Of a stretch of DNA of 64,000 nucleotides, positions 54,137 to 62,397 are shown in pieces. This stretch comes from Vibrio sp. UBA2441 (GTDB taxonomy: Bacteria; Pseudomonadota; Gammaproteobacteria; Enterobacterales; Vibrionaceae): the NCBI GenBank assembly GCA_002342685.1, contig DDQN01000037.1, positions 1 to 64,000 on the forward strand, written 5' to 3'. The position numbers and the translations under genes were made by a program. A model generated the notes under the pieces. That model was given only the letters and a program-made list of their open reading frames with translations. It was not told where the DNA came from and did no database searches. Every line of letters begins with the position of its first letter. The stretch's first letter is position 1.

Positions 54137-56008
54137 TCATTTCAAACCCTGCTCCCTCAATCTTCGGTACAGTGTATTCCGGCTAATATTCAGTGCTTTA
54201 GCGGTTGCAGATATATTGCCTTTCTCTCGTTCATAAACTGACAACCAGTCTTGATCCGCTGTATCGATTTCGTTGACATAACTCAACTGGATAATAGGTT
54301 CCGCATGTCGATTTCGTTCTTGTTCTTGTTCTTGTTCTAAGTCGTTTAAAAAATCATCCGGCAAGTGCTCAACCTTAATCGCATCAGGTTCAGCCATCGC
54401 TAATGCAATTTGGATGACATTGACCATTTGACGAATATTACCCGGCCAAGGATGCATAAGAAACAGTGACAACACATCTATACTCATGTTCGCCTGCTCG
54501 GGCTCAGAGGCATATTTCTTCAATAAGTAACGAATCAGTACTTCTTTATCTGTTCGTTCTCTTAACGATGGTAATGTGATATTTAACCCGGATACCCGAT
54601 AGAAGAGATCTTGCCTAAAATGCCCACTTTCCACATCTTGTTTTAGTTGCCTATTCGTCGCTGACACTAATTTAAAATTCACAGGATAAGAGCTCGTCGA
54701 ACCAAGGGGAGTTACCTTTCTTTCCTGCAATACCCGCAGTAATCTGGCTTGCACTTTTAACGGCATATCTCCCAACTCATCTAAAAAGAGCGTTCCTTTG
54801 TCCGCCTTTCTGATGAGTCCGACATACCCTTTGGTATGAGCCCCAGTGAAAGCACCTTTTTCATAGCCAAACAGTTCGGATTCAACCAATTCAGAAGGAA
54901 TTGCGGCACAGTTCACCGCAATTAGCGGTGCCTCACTTCGTTCACTGGCCAAGTGCAATGCTTTGACAAAAACTTCTTTACCTACACCTGTTTCTCCGTG
55001 GATTAAAATAGGGATATCAGTGTCCAAAATTTTGCTGGATTGAGCAATGGCTTTCGATAGGCGCTCATCTCCCATATTCAGACGCGAAAGATCCAACACA
55101 TCATCTTTGGATACCGTTTTACTCGTTTTAGCTACTTTTCTAAAATCTAAAAGTCGCCCTTTAGGTACAGAGGGAGGTATAACGATACCGTGAAAGTTAA
55201 ATTTATTGCGCGACATTAATGTCAGCGGTGTATAAGCAGGATGAGAAAGCAACTGATCAAGATTGACGTCAAAAAGTTGATTAATGTTCTGTAGCCCTAA
55301 ATCGCTACCTAGCACTACCTCTGCTCTACGGTTCGCTGACACAACGATGCCACTTTCATCAAAAACCAGAAGTGAAGACCACTGACTATCGATTGTGTCA
55401 GCACTGGTATTAAACCAAAACAGATAATGATCTGTGTGAAACTTCGAAACAATTAACTGATTCTCTATAGCTTGAGACATCAGTTTTACCATACCTAAAG
55501 TGTGTGCCGTTGGTATATAAGCATCACTGGATATAGATAGCACCCCAGTCATTCGCCGCTCAGCATCAAATAAAGGTGAAGCCGACCCTGCCATAAAACG
55601 GTTTGAAGAGAGAAAGTGTTCATCATGGAACACTTGAACAATTGAACCAGTTTCCAACGCAGTGCCAATAGCATTGGTACCTAACAAGGGTTCTTTCCAA
55701 TGAACACCATGGCGAAAAACTTGATTTCGTTTCTGTTCAGCACTCCACTGTTCACCCCAAGTGTTCAGAACCTGGCCGTTTGTATCTGCCAACATCACAA
55801 TACAATTACTGTTCGACAATAGATTGTCATAAAAGGGCAAAACTTTTTGCTGAGTGGTGTTAATAAGCCCGTGGTTCTCTTCAAGTACATGATTGAATTG
55901 ATGCATTTCATGCATCTCTATTACAGGATCACTACTGTGAGTAAGCCCCGCTTCCCTGCACCGTTGCCAAGACTTTCGGATTATTGACTGATGTTCTGGT
56001 TTCATCAT
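54137..56008 (-). CDS. sigma-54-dependent activator (AcoR/DhaR-like)
   Basis: A 623-aa enhancer-binding protein. The N-terminal half holds GAF/PAS-like sensory domains (WKEPLLGTNAIGTALETG, VVSANRRAEVVLG). The AAA+ domain has Walker A GETGVGKE (about 334), the sigma-54 contact loop GAFTGA (about 381) and the Walker B region GTLFLDELGDMPL. A Fis-type HTH (NISATAKALNISRNTLYRRL) ends the protein. This is the AcoR/DhaR architecture, and DhaR members respond in glycerol/dihydroxyacetone pathways. It is divergent from the glycerol ABC operon, which has a -24/-12 promoter, making that operon the likely target. Confidence 0.9.
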   Translation of the reverse strand: MMKPEHQSIIRKSWQRCREAGLTHSSDPVIEMHEMHQFNHVLEENHGLINTTQQKVLPFYDNLLSNSNCIVMLADTNGQVLNTWGEQWSAEQKRNQVFRHGVHWKEPLLGTNAIGTALETGSIVQVFHDEHFLSSNRFMAGSASPLFDAERRMTGVLSISSDAYIPTAHTLGMVKLMSQAIENQLIVSKFHTDHYLFWFNTSADTIDSQWSSLLVFDESGIVVSANRRAEVVLGSDLGLQNINQLFDVNLDQLLSHPAYTPLTLMSRNKFNFHGIVIPPSVPKGRLLDFRKVAKTSKTVSKDDVLDLSRLNMGDERLSKAIAQSSKILDTDIPILIHGETGVGKEVFVKALHLASERSEAPLIAVNCAAIPSELVESELFGYEKGAFTGAHTKGYVGLIRKADKGTLFLDELGDMPLKVQARLLRVLQERKVTPLGSTSSYPVNFKLVSATNRQLKQDVESGHFRQDLFYRVSGLNITLPSLRERTDKEVLIRYLLKKYASEPEQANMSIDVLSLFLMHPWPGNIRQMVNVIQIALAMAEPDAIKVEHLPDDFLNDLEQEQEQERNRHAEPIIQLSYVNEIDTADQDWLSVYEREKGNISATAKALNISRNTLYRRLREQGLK

Positions 56009-56033
56009 CGCTGTTAATCTCTATTATATCTTA

Positions 56034-56040
56034 ATGTTCG
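56034..56040. promoter_or_regulatory. GlpR-like half-site upstream of the activator gene
   Basis: ATGTTCG, in the longer context TAATGTTCGTTCGCTAATC. The near-matching sequence TAATGTTCGTTATTGCTAATC occurs as the reverse complement at 56252-56272, so both divergent genes appear to carry a similar site. Confidence 0.5.
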
Positions 56041-56052
56041 TTCGCTAATCAC

Positions 56053-56105
56053 ATGTTCAAACCCTGCTCAAAGACCGTAACACCAAATGAACACATTGAA
56101 CACAT
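56053..56105. promoter_or_regulatory. candidate enhancer sites for the sigma-54 activator
   Basis: A tandem repeat TGAACACAT at 56088-56096 and 56097-56105, with the inverted relative ATGTTCA at 56053-56059, lies about 140-190 bp upstream of the -24/-12 promoter. That is the usual distance for enhancer sites of sigma-54 activators. The assignment is by position and repetition only. Confidence 0.45.
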
Positions 56106-56243
56106 TTATGTAACATCGGACCTCTCACAATTAACTAATTTTGCTATCACAACGGTAAATAAAACTCACCAATAGAAAATAAATACCTAAATTACAATAG
56201 ATTAGCAATCATTGTTAATTTTTTGTTATCACTTCAGCATTTA

Positions 56244-56258
56244 TGGCATGAGATTAGC
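56244..56258 (+). promoter_or_regulatory. sigma-54 (-24/-12) promoter of the glycerol ABC operon
   Basis: TGGCATGAGATTAGC has GG and GC doublets with the exact spacing of the TGGCAC-N5-TTGC consensus, and only two consensus positions differ. Transcription would start near 56270, about 38 bases before the GTG start of the first gene. The GlpR-like half-sites CGAACAT (56264-56270) and ATGTTCG (56285-56291), in inverted orientation, sit at and just past this point. Confidence 0.75.
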
Positions 56259-56263
56259 AATAA

Positions 56264-56291
56264 CGAACATTAGCGAAATTAAATATGTTCG
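56264..56291. promoter_or_regulatory. inverted GlpR-like half-sites at the ABC operon start site
   Basis: CGAACAT and ATGTTCG, separated by 14 bases, overlap the expected transcription start of the glycerol ABC operon. A bound repressor here would block the sigma-54 promoter. Confidence 0.55.
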
Positions 56292-56307
56292 AAACAAGGA
56301 GAGTTAA

Positions 56308-57396
56308 GTGTCATTAGCACTAGAGCAGGTATGTAAAACCTTTGATGGTGAGGATCATATCATCGATGCGAATCTCACATTCGAGCCCGGGTCTTTTAAC
56401 GTGTTGTTGGGACGTACTTTGGCGGGTAAAACTTCTTTGATGCGCCTAATTGCAGGGCTAGACCGGCCAACCTCAGGGCGAATTCTGGTCAATGGGCTGG
56501 ACGTTACCAATACACCAGTAAGTAAACGTAATATATCTATGGTTTATCAGCAATTTATTAACTATCCCAACTTAAGTGTTTTCGAGAATATTGCCTCCCC
56601 ACTTAGATTGGCAGGAATGTCTGATAGTGAAATAAAAGATCGCGTTCATTCCACTGCCGAGATGCTGAGAATTACTGAGTACCTACAGCGTAATCCGTTA
56701 GAACTTTCAGGTGGTCAGCAGCAACGAACTGCAATGGCCCGAGCATTGGTAAAAGACGCAGAGATCATTTTATTTGACGAACCACTGGTAAACCTTGACT
56801 ACAAACTTCGTGAAGAGCTGCGCCAAGAGATGCGGGAGTTATTTAAAACTCGTCACACTATCGCAATTTATGCCACAACTGAGCCAAACGAAGCTCTAGC
56901 TCTGGGTGGAACAACCACCATATTGCATGAAGGAAAAGTTATTCAGTCAGGTGAAACGACCGCGGTTTACCACAAACCTAATACCGTGGTTTCAGCCACG
57001 TTGTTCAGCGAACCCCCCATCAACATGATAAAAGGTGATGTGACTGACTCTGAAGTGACATTCGACCAAGATGCTCACTTCCCGTTAAATCATTCTCTGA
57101 AACATTTAGACAAAGGCAGTTACATGTTCGGGATCCGACCAAGCCACTTAAGTCTACTACCAAAAAATGATGACGATGTAGAGCTTACCGTCACTGTTGA
57201 AGTCGCCGAGATCAGTGGCTCAGAAACCTTTTTACATTTAAGAAACCGACACTTTGAATTAGTACTGCACATTCCTGGTGTTCATAGCTATGAAGTGGAT
57301 GAAGTCATCAAGATATATATCCCAATTCATAAATTTTACGTTTTTGGTATGGATGAAAAATTAATTCATGCTCCTAGTCCAAACTTAAGGGGGTAA
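56308..57396 (+). CDS. glpS: glycerol ABC transporter ATPase 1 (GlpS-like)
   Basis: A 362-aa MalK-like ATPase in the gene order of the Rhizobium leguminosarum GlpSTPQUV glycerol importer. The start is a GTG with AAGGAGAG upstream. The P-loop is unusual (GRTLAGKTS), and the expected switch His is missing: the segment reads IYATTEPNEALA. The signature LSGGQQQR and Walker B IILFDEPLVNLD are intact. It should pair with the next ATPase as a heterodimer, supplying the good signature motif. A C-terminal regulatory domain covers about 235-362. Confidence 0.87.
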   Translation: MSLALEQVCKTFDGEDHIIDANLTFEPGSFNVLLGRTLAGKTSLMRLIAGLDRPTSGRILVNGLDVTNTPVSKRNISMVYQQFINYPNLSVFENIASPLRLAGMSDSEIKDRVHSTAEMLRITEYLQRNPLELSGGQQQRTAMARALVKDAEIILFDEPLVNLDYKLREELRQEMRELFKTRHTIAIYATTEPNEALALGGTTTILHEGKVIQSGETTAVYHKPNTVVSATLFSEPPINMIKGDVTDSEVTFDQDAHFPLNHSLKHLDKGSYMFGIRPSHLSLLPKNDDDVELTVTVEVAEISGSETFLHLRNRHFELVLHIPGVHSYEVDEVIKIYIPIHKFYVFGMDEKLIHAPSPNLRG

Positions 57397-57402
57397 CGCA
57401 TC

Positions 57403-58509
57403 ATGGTTCAAATTACCCTGAACTCGCTCGCACATACTTACGATAAAGTGCCTAATTCTGAATCTCTATATGCCATCGAGGAAATGACACACACTTGGCA
57501 TCAAGGAGGCGCTTTTGCCCTATTAGGGCCATCAGGTTGTGGCAAATCGACCCTGCTCAATATCATTTCAGGCTTAATGAGCCCTTCAAATGGTGAAGTT
57601 CTGTTTGACGGAAAAAAAGTAAATCATCTAAGGCCTCAAGATCGCAATATCGCACAGGTTTTCCAGTTTCCAGTAATCTATGACACGATGACGGTTTACG
57701 ACAATCTTGCCTTTCCGCTAAGAAATATGAAAGTGAACAAAGACAAGATTCATACTAAAGTAACTGAAATTGCTGAAATTCTGGAGCTTACTCCAGTATT
57801 ATCGAAGAAAGCACAATATCTGACAGCTGACGAAAAACAAAAAGTGTCCATGGGCCGAGGATTGGTCCGTGATGATGTTTCCGCCATTTTATTTGATGAA
57901 CCTTTAACAGTTATTGACCCCCAACTGAAGTGGAAACTGAGAAGAAAGCTCAAACAGATCCACCAGCAGTTCAATATCACCATGATCTACGTAACCCACG
58001 ATCAATTGGAAGCCTCAACATTCGCTGACAAGATAGCGGTGATGTATAACGGACAGATTGTTCAGTTTGGTACTCCAAGAGAGCTTTTTGAACAACCAAA
58101 TCATACCTTTGTTGGTTACTTCATTGGCAGTCCGGGAATGAACCTCATCGAAGTTATCCCAAGCGAAAACGGTATCAAATTCGATGATTTTGAACTTCCT
58201 TTATCTGACCCGCTAAAGCGAGCACTTGCTAGTTCAAAAAGTCATAACATCAAAATAGGAATCCGTCCTGAATTTGTTCACGTATGGGAACAAGAAAATA
58301 CATCTGCCATGAAAGCCAGCGTTGTCCATGTTGAAGACTTGGGCACCTATAAAATTCTGACACTTAAACTTGGCAATCAATTATTAAAAGTTCGTCTGCA
58401 AGAAGACCAACAAGTCCCTCAGCACGAAGCTTACATCAGTTTCCCTGAGCAGTGGACCATGCTTTATCTGGATGAGTATTTAATCACTGCGGGAGAAGAA
58501 AATGAATAA
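57403..58509 (+). CDS. glpT: glycerol ABC transporter ATPase 2 (GlpT-like)
   Basis: A 368-aa MalK-like ATPase with perfect Walker A (GPSGCGKST), Walker B (AILFDEPLTVID) and switch (VTHDQLEA), but a degenerate signature, LTADEKQK, where LSGGQ is expected. This is complementary to the defects of its partner. It lies six bases after glpS and overlaps the first permease gene by eight bases. The name follows the ABC system, not the unrelated glycerol-3-phosphate antiporter also called GlpT. Confidence 0.87.
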   Translation: MVQITLNSLAHTYDKVPNSESLYAIEEMTHTWHQGGAFALLGPSGCGKSTLLNIISGLMSPSNGEVLFDGKKVNHLRPQDRNIAQVFQFPVIYDTMTVYDNLAFPLRNMKVNKDKIHTKVTEIAEILELTPVLSKKAQYLTADEKQKVSMGRGLVRDDVSAILFDEPLTVIDPQLKWKLRRKLKQIHQQFNITMIYVTHDQLEASTFADKIAVMYNGQIVQFGTPRELFEQPNHTFVGYFIGSPGMNLIEVIPSENGIKFDDFELPLSDPLKRALASSKSHNIKIGIRPEFVHVWEQENTSAMKASVVHVEDLGTYKILTLKLGNQLLKVRLQEDQQVPQHEAYISFPEQWTMLYLDEYLITAGEENE

Positions 58510-59365
58510 GGTCGAAAATAACAAAGCGTGGTTCCTTGTACTTCCTGTTTTCCTCTTAGTTGCCTTTAGTGCCATCGTTCCATTAATGACCGTGGTTAAC
58601 TATTCGATACAAGATATTTTTGACGCAAATACTGCTTACTTTGTTGGTACCGAATGGTATCGGGAAATGCTCAATGATGAGCGATTGCAAGGGGCACTTT
58701 TTCGACAGTTCGGCTTCTCATTCGCCGTTCTATTGATCGAAGTCCCACTAGGTATTGCTGTCGCACTAACCATGCCAACCAAGGGAAAATGGTCATCATT
58801 TTGTCTTATTATTCTTGCCGTGCCATTGTTAATCCCACTTAACGTTGTTGGCACTATATGGCAGATATTCGGTCGTGCGGATATTGGTTTATTTGGCTGG
58901 GCATTAAACTCAATGGGCTTCGACTATAACTACGCTGGCGACCCACTTGACGCTTGGTTAACCGTATTGTTGGTTGATATCTGGCACTGGACTTCGCTAA
59001 TAGCGCTGCTTTGTTACTCTGGTTTGAGAGCGATACCTGACGCCTACTATCAGGCAGCAAATATCGACCGCGCTTCAACTTGGTCAATTATTCGGTACAT
59101 CCAATTACCTAAGCTAAAAAATGTATTGCTGATAGGAGTACTTATCCGCTTTATGGACAGCTTTATGATCTATACCGAACCCTTTGTCCTCACAGGTGGG
59201 GGGCCGGGGAACTCGACCACATTTTTGAGTCAGGCATTAACAAAAATGGCGATTGGTCAGTTTGATATAGGCCCCGCTGCTGCCTTCTCCATAATCTATT
59301 TTCTCATCATTCTCTTAGTCAGTTGGGTGTTCTATACCGCAATGACTCATAGCGAAAATAAATAA
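58502..59365 (+). CDS. glpP: glycerol ABC transporter permease 1 (GlpP-like)
   Basis: A 287-aa inner-membrane permease with about six helices. It opens with LPVFLLVAFSAIVPLMTVVNYS, and the ATPase-docking loop reads YYQAANIDRASTWSIIRYIQLP. The region TEPFVLTGGGPGNSTTFLS before the last helices is typical of MalF/UgpA-type permeases. It overlaps glpT by eight bases and is followed by the second permease after 11 bases. Confidence 0.88.
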   Translation: MNKVENNKAWFLVLPVFLLVAFSAIVPLMTVVNYSIQDIFDANTAYFVGTEWYREMLNDERLQGALFRQFGFSFAVLLIEVPLGIAVALTMPTKGKWSSFCLIILAVPLLIPLNVVGTIWQIFGRADIGLFGWALNSMGFDYNYAGDPLDAWLTVLLVDIWHWTSLIALLCYSGLRAIPDAYYQAANIDRASTWSIIRYIQLPKLKNVLLIGVLIRFMDSFMIYTEPFVLTGGGPGNSTTFLSQALTKMAIGQFDIGPAAAFSIIYFLIILLVSWVFYTAMTHSENK

Positions 59366-59376
59366 GGGAGCAGATC

Positions 59377-60195
59377 ATGACTAAATCAAAATACACTCGC
59401 CATATGCAAATCTTTGGCTTAGCACTCTACATCGTCTGTTTAATGTTGCCTATTTATTGGCTACTGAACATGTCATTTAAAGAGAACCAAGAGATACTAG
59501 GCGGCTTAAGTTTCTTTCCAAACAATTGGACTCTGGGTAACTACAAGGTCATATTTTCTGATCCTTCATGGTACATGGGCTATGTGAATTCAATTATCTA
59601 CGTAGTGATGAATATGTGTATTACTTTATTAGTGGCACTACCTGCTGCATACGCATTTTCTCGCTATCGATTTGTTGGTGACAAGCACCTTTTCTTCTGG
59701 CTATTAACCAACAGAATGGCACCACCTGCGGTATTTTTATTGCCATTTTTCCAGCTCTATTCCTCCGTCGGGCTATTCGATACACACATTGCCGTCGCAC
59801 TGGCTCATTGCTTATTTAATGTTCCACTCGCTGTATGGATATTGGAAGGATTCATGTCTGGTGTTCCTCGTGAAATTGATGAAACCGCATACATCGATGG
59901 CTATAGCTTTCCTAAGTTTTTCCTCAAAATATTCTTACCCATGATTCGTTCTGGCATCGGAGTATCAGCCTTTTTCTGTTTCATGTTCAGCTGGGTAGAA
60001 CTCTTACTAGCAAGAACGCTGACATCGGTAAACGCTAAACCTATTTCAGCGGTAATGACCCGAACGGTGAGTGCCTCAGGCATAGACTGGGGCGTGCTTG
60101 CCGCCGCCGGTGTACTCACCATAATTCCAGGAATACTGGTTATCTGGTTTGTTCGAAATCACGTAGCTAAAGGATTCGCGCTCGGTCGCGTATAA
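59377..60195 (+). CDS. glpQ: glycerol ABC transporter permease 2 (GlpQ-like)
   Basis: A 272-aa MalG-type permease with six helices. It begins with LALYIVCLMLPIYWLLNMSFK, and the docking loop is IDETAYIDGYSFPKFFLKIFLP. It forms the membrane channel with the preceding permease. GGAG precedes the start. The name follows the ABC system and does not refer to the glycerophosphodiesterase GlpQ. Confidence 0.88.
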   Translation: MTKSKYTRHMQIFGLALYIVCLMLPIYWLLNMSFKENQEILGGLSFFPNNWTLGNYKVIFSDPSWYMGYVNSIIYVVMNMCITLLVALPAAYAFSRYRFVGDKHLFFWLLTNRMAPPAVFLLPFFQLYSSVGLFDTHIAVALAHCLFNVPLAVWILEGFMSGVPREIDETAYIDGYSFPKFFLKIFLPMIRSGIGVSAFFCFMFSWVELLLARTLTSVNAKPISAVMTRTVSASGIDWGVLAAAGVLTIIPGILVIWFVRNHVAKGFALGRV

Positions 60196-60205
60196 GGAGA
60201 AAACA

Positions 60206-60478
60206 ATGAATTGGATGGCGTGGACGACACCGTCGGCACTATTTTTTACCGGTATTGGTTTGATTCTTATCACCATGACCGTATTAGAAGTTAAATTTCC
60301 ATGCGTAGAACGAAAGGGATTTCTCCCTATTACCACTACGCGAGGAGACCGCTTGTTTGTTGGTTTGCTTAGCTCAGCTTTCATACATTTAGGTTTTATT
60401 GGGTTAAGCGAGATGAGCATTTGGGTGCCATTTACAGTCTCTGTAATTTGGTTGTGTACCGTATTGAAATGGGGATAG
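60206..60478 (+). CDS. glpU: DUF2160 small membrane protein (GlpU-like)
   Basis: A 90-aa protein with two or three hydrophobic helices, matching the DUF2160 family that is found almost only between the permease and binding-protein genes of glycerol ABC operons. Family features are the N-terminal MNWMAWTTPSALFF and the loop FLPITTTRGDRLFVGLL. Its role in transport is unproven. AAGGAG lies just before the ATG. Confidence 0.88.
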   Translation: MNWMAWTTPSALFFTGIGLILITMTVLEVKFPCVERKGFLPITTTRGDRLFVGLLSSAFIHLGFIGLSEMSIWVPFTVSVIWLCTVLKWG

Positions 60479-60571
60479 GAAACAAAACAAAAAATTATAC
60501 TCAAACTGCCTCATAAGTTGGGTATATCAATAACGTAGAAATAAATACTCATAACAGGAGTTAAAAATACA

Positions 60572-62290
60572 ATGCAAATGGATATGAAAAAGTCTTACCT
60601 TGGTCGCTGCTTATCAATCGCTATTGCGATGGCTGCACTTTCACCAAACGCGTACGCCGATATGGCCGCTGCGAATAAGTGGTTAGATTCTGAGTTTACA
60701 CCCTCTACTTTATCTAACTCAGAGCAGAAAAAAGAGATGCAATGGTTTATTGATGCGGCCAAGCCCTACCAAGGTATGGAAATCAATGTTGCTTCCGAAA
60801 CCATAACAACGCATGAGTATGAAGCAAAAACTCTGGCTAAAGCGTTTTATGAAATTACAGGTATCAAGGTCAATCATGACCTTATTCAAGAAGGTGATGT
60901 GGTTGAAAAACTACAAACCCAAATGCAAACAGGTCGAAATATCTATGATGCATACATCAATGACTCCGACCTGATTGGTACTCACTTCCGTTACGGAAAA
61001 GTCGTGCCAATCAGCGACTTTATTAAAGGTGAAGGTAAAGAAGTCACTAACCCAATGTTAGATTTACCCGACTTCATCGGCTTAGATTTCACCACAGGTC
61101 CTGATGGCAAGATTTACCAGCTACCTGATCAGCAGTTTGCTAACCTTTACTGGTTCCGTGCAGACTGGTTCGAACGTGACGACCTCAAAGCAAAGTTTAA
61201 ACAAGCTTATGGTTACGAATTAGGTGTTCCGCTTAACTGGTCTGCCTATGAAGACATTGCTGAATTCTTTACTGATAAAGTGAAAATGATCGACGGAAAA
61301 CCAGTGTACGGCCATATGGATTACGGGAAGAAAGATCCATCACTTGGATGGCGTTTCACTGATTCATGGTTCTCTATGGCAGGGGCTGGTGATAAGGGTA
61401 TTCCAAATGGACTTCCCGTTGATGAGTGGGGGATCCGTATTGAAGGTTGTAGTCCTGTAGGTTCTAGTGTTTCACGTGGCGGAGCAACCAATGGCCCAGC
61501 TGCGGTATACGCAACAACTAAATATGTAGACTGGCTCAAGCAGTATGCGCCACCAGAAGCACAAGGCATGACATTTGGTGAAGCAGGCCCAGTGCCGGCT
61601 CAAGGGTCAATCGCACAACAAATCTTCTGGTATACCGCATTTACTGCCGATATGACCAAGCCGGGACTTCCAGTCGTAAATGAAGATGGCACGCCTAAAT
61701 GGCGCATGGCTCCATCACCTCGTGGGCCATACTGGGAAGACGGTATGAAGTTAGGCTATCAAGATGCTGGTTCCTGGACATTCCTGGACAGTACTCCACT
61801 TGATCGTCGCCAAGCGGCTTGGCTATATGCACAATTTGTCGTTTCAAAATCAGTCAGCCTGAAAAAAACACTGGTTGGTCTAACACCAATTCGTGAATCT
61901 GATATTAACTCTCAGGCGATGACCGACATTGCACCGAAACTAGGTGGGCTGGTTGAGTTCTACCGCAGCGATGCTCGTAAACAGTGGACACCAACAGGAA
62001 CCAACGTACCTGATTATCCAAAACTAGCTCAGCTTTGGTGGCAATATGTTTCTGAAGCAGCAAGTGGTGAAAAGACACCTCAACAAGCCTTAGATGGCTT
62101 AGCAAAAGCCCAAGACAAAGTACTACGCCGTCTTGAGCGAAGTGGAGCCCAAGGAGACTGTGGCCCTAAACTTAACCCGGAGAAAGGGGCTGAGCATTGG
62201 TTATCACAACCTGGCTCTCCAAAAGCAAAACTGGCTAACGAAAAACCTCAAGGCCGAACCATTGCTTATAAAGACCTGATTGCTCAATAA
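60572..62290 (+). CDS. glpV: glycerol-binding protein of the ABC transporter (GlpV-like)
   Basis: A 572-aa periplasmic binding protein, unusually large for its class and matching the length of rhizobial GlpV. The signal peptide ends in LSPNAYA. The mature part has WFIDAAKPYQGMEINVASETI, QFANLYWFRADWFER, then a long insert-rich C-terminal lobe with LTPIRESDI. AGGAG is upstream; ATG codons at 60578 and 60584 are also in frame and possible. It lies 93 bp after glpU and is last of the operon, before a strong terminator. Confidence 0.88.
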   Translation: MQMDMKKSYLGRCLSIAIAMAALSPNAYADMAAANKWLDSEFTPSTLSNSEQKKEMQWFIDAAKPYQGMEINVASETITTHEYEAKTLAKAFYEITGIKVNHDLIQEGDVVEKLQTQMQTGRNIYDAYINDSDLIGTHFRYGKVVPISDFIKGEGKEVTNPMLDLPDFIGLDFTTGPDGKIYQLPDQQFANLYWFRADWFERDDLKAKFKQAYGYELGVPLNWSAYEDIAEFFTDKVKMIDGKPVYGHMDYGKKDPSLGWRFTDSWFSMAGAGDKGIPNGLPVDEWGIRIEGCSPVGSSVSRGGATNGPAAVYATTKYVDWLKQYAPPEAQGMTFGEAGPVPAQGSIAQQIFWYTAFTADMTKPGLPVVNEDGTPKWRMAPSPRGPYWEDGMKLGYQDAGSWTFLDSTPLDRRQAAWLYAQFVVSKSVSLKKTLVGLTPIRESDINSQAMTDIAPKLGGLVEFYRSDARKQWTPTGTNVPDYPKLAQLWWQYVSEAASGEKTPQQALDGLAKAQDKVLRRLERSGAQGDCGPKLNPEKGAEHWLSQPGSPKAKLANEKPQGRTIAYKDLIAQ

Positions 62291-62306
62291 ATAGAGCTAA
62301 TCAAAC

Positions 62307-62333
62307 AAAGCCAGTGATTCAATCACTGGCTTT
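62307..62333 (+). terminator. terminator of the glycerol ABC operon
   Basis: AAAGCCAGTGA, loop TTCAA, TCACTGGCTTT followed by TT, a perfect 11-base stem just after the glpV stop. Confidence 0.85.
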
Positions 62334-62397
62334 TCACGTGCTAGCGTTTAACCCAATCAGGCGCTAAGGAAGCTTTATTGAGTGGCTTAAGTTATCC

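Noticed and set aside
56308..58509. glpT and glpQ as the glycerol-3-phosphate antiporter and phosphodiesterase
   Set aside because: The sequences are ABC ATPase and permease; the names here follow the rhizobial glycerol ABC system.
60076..60504. 142-codon minus-strand frame across glpQ/glpU
   Set aside because: It is antisense to two clearly conserved transporter genes and has no recognisable features.
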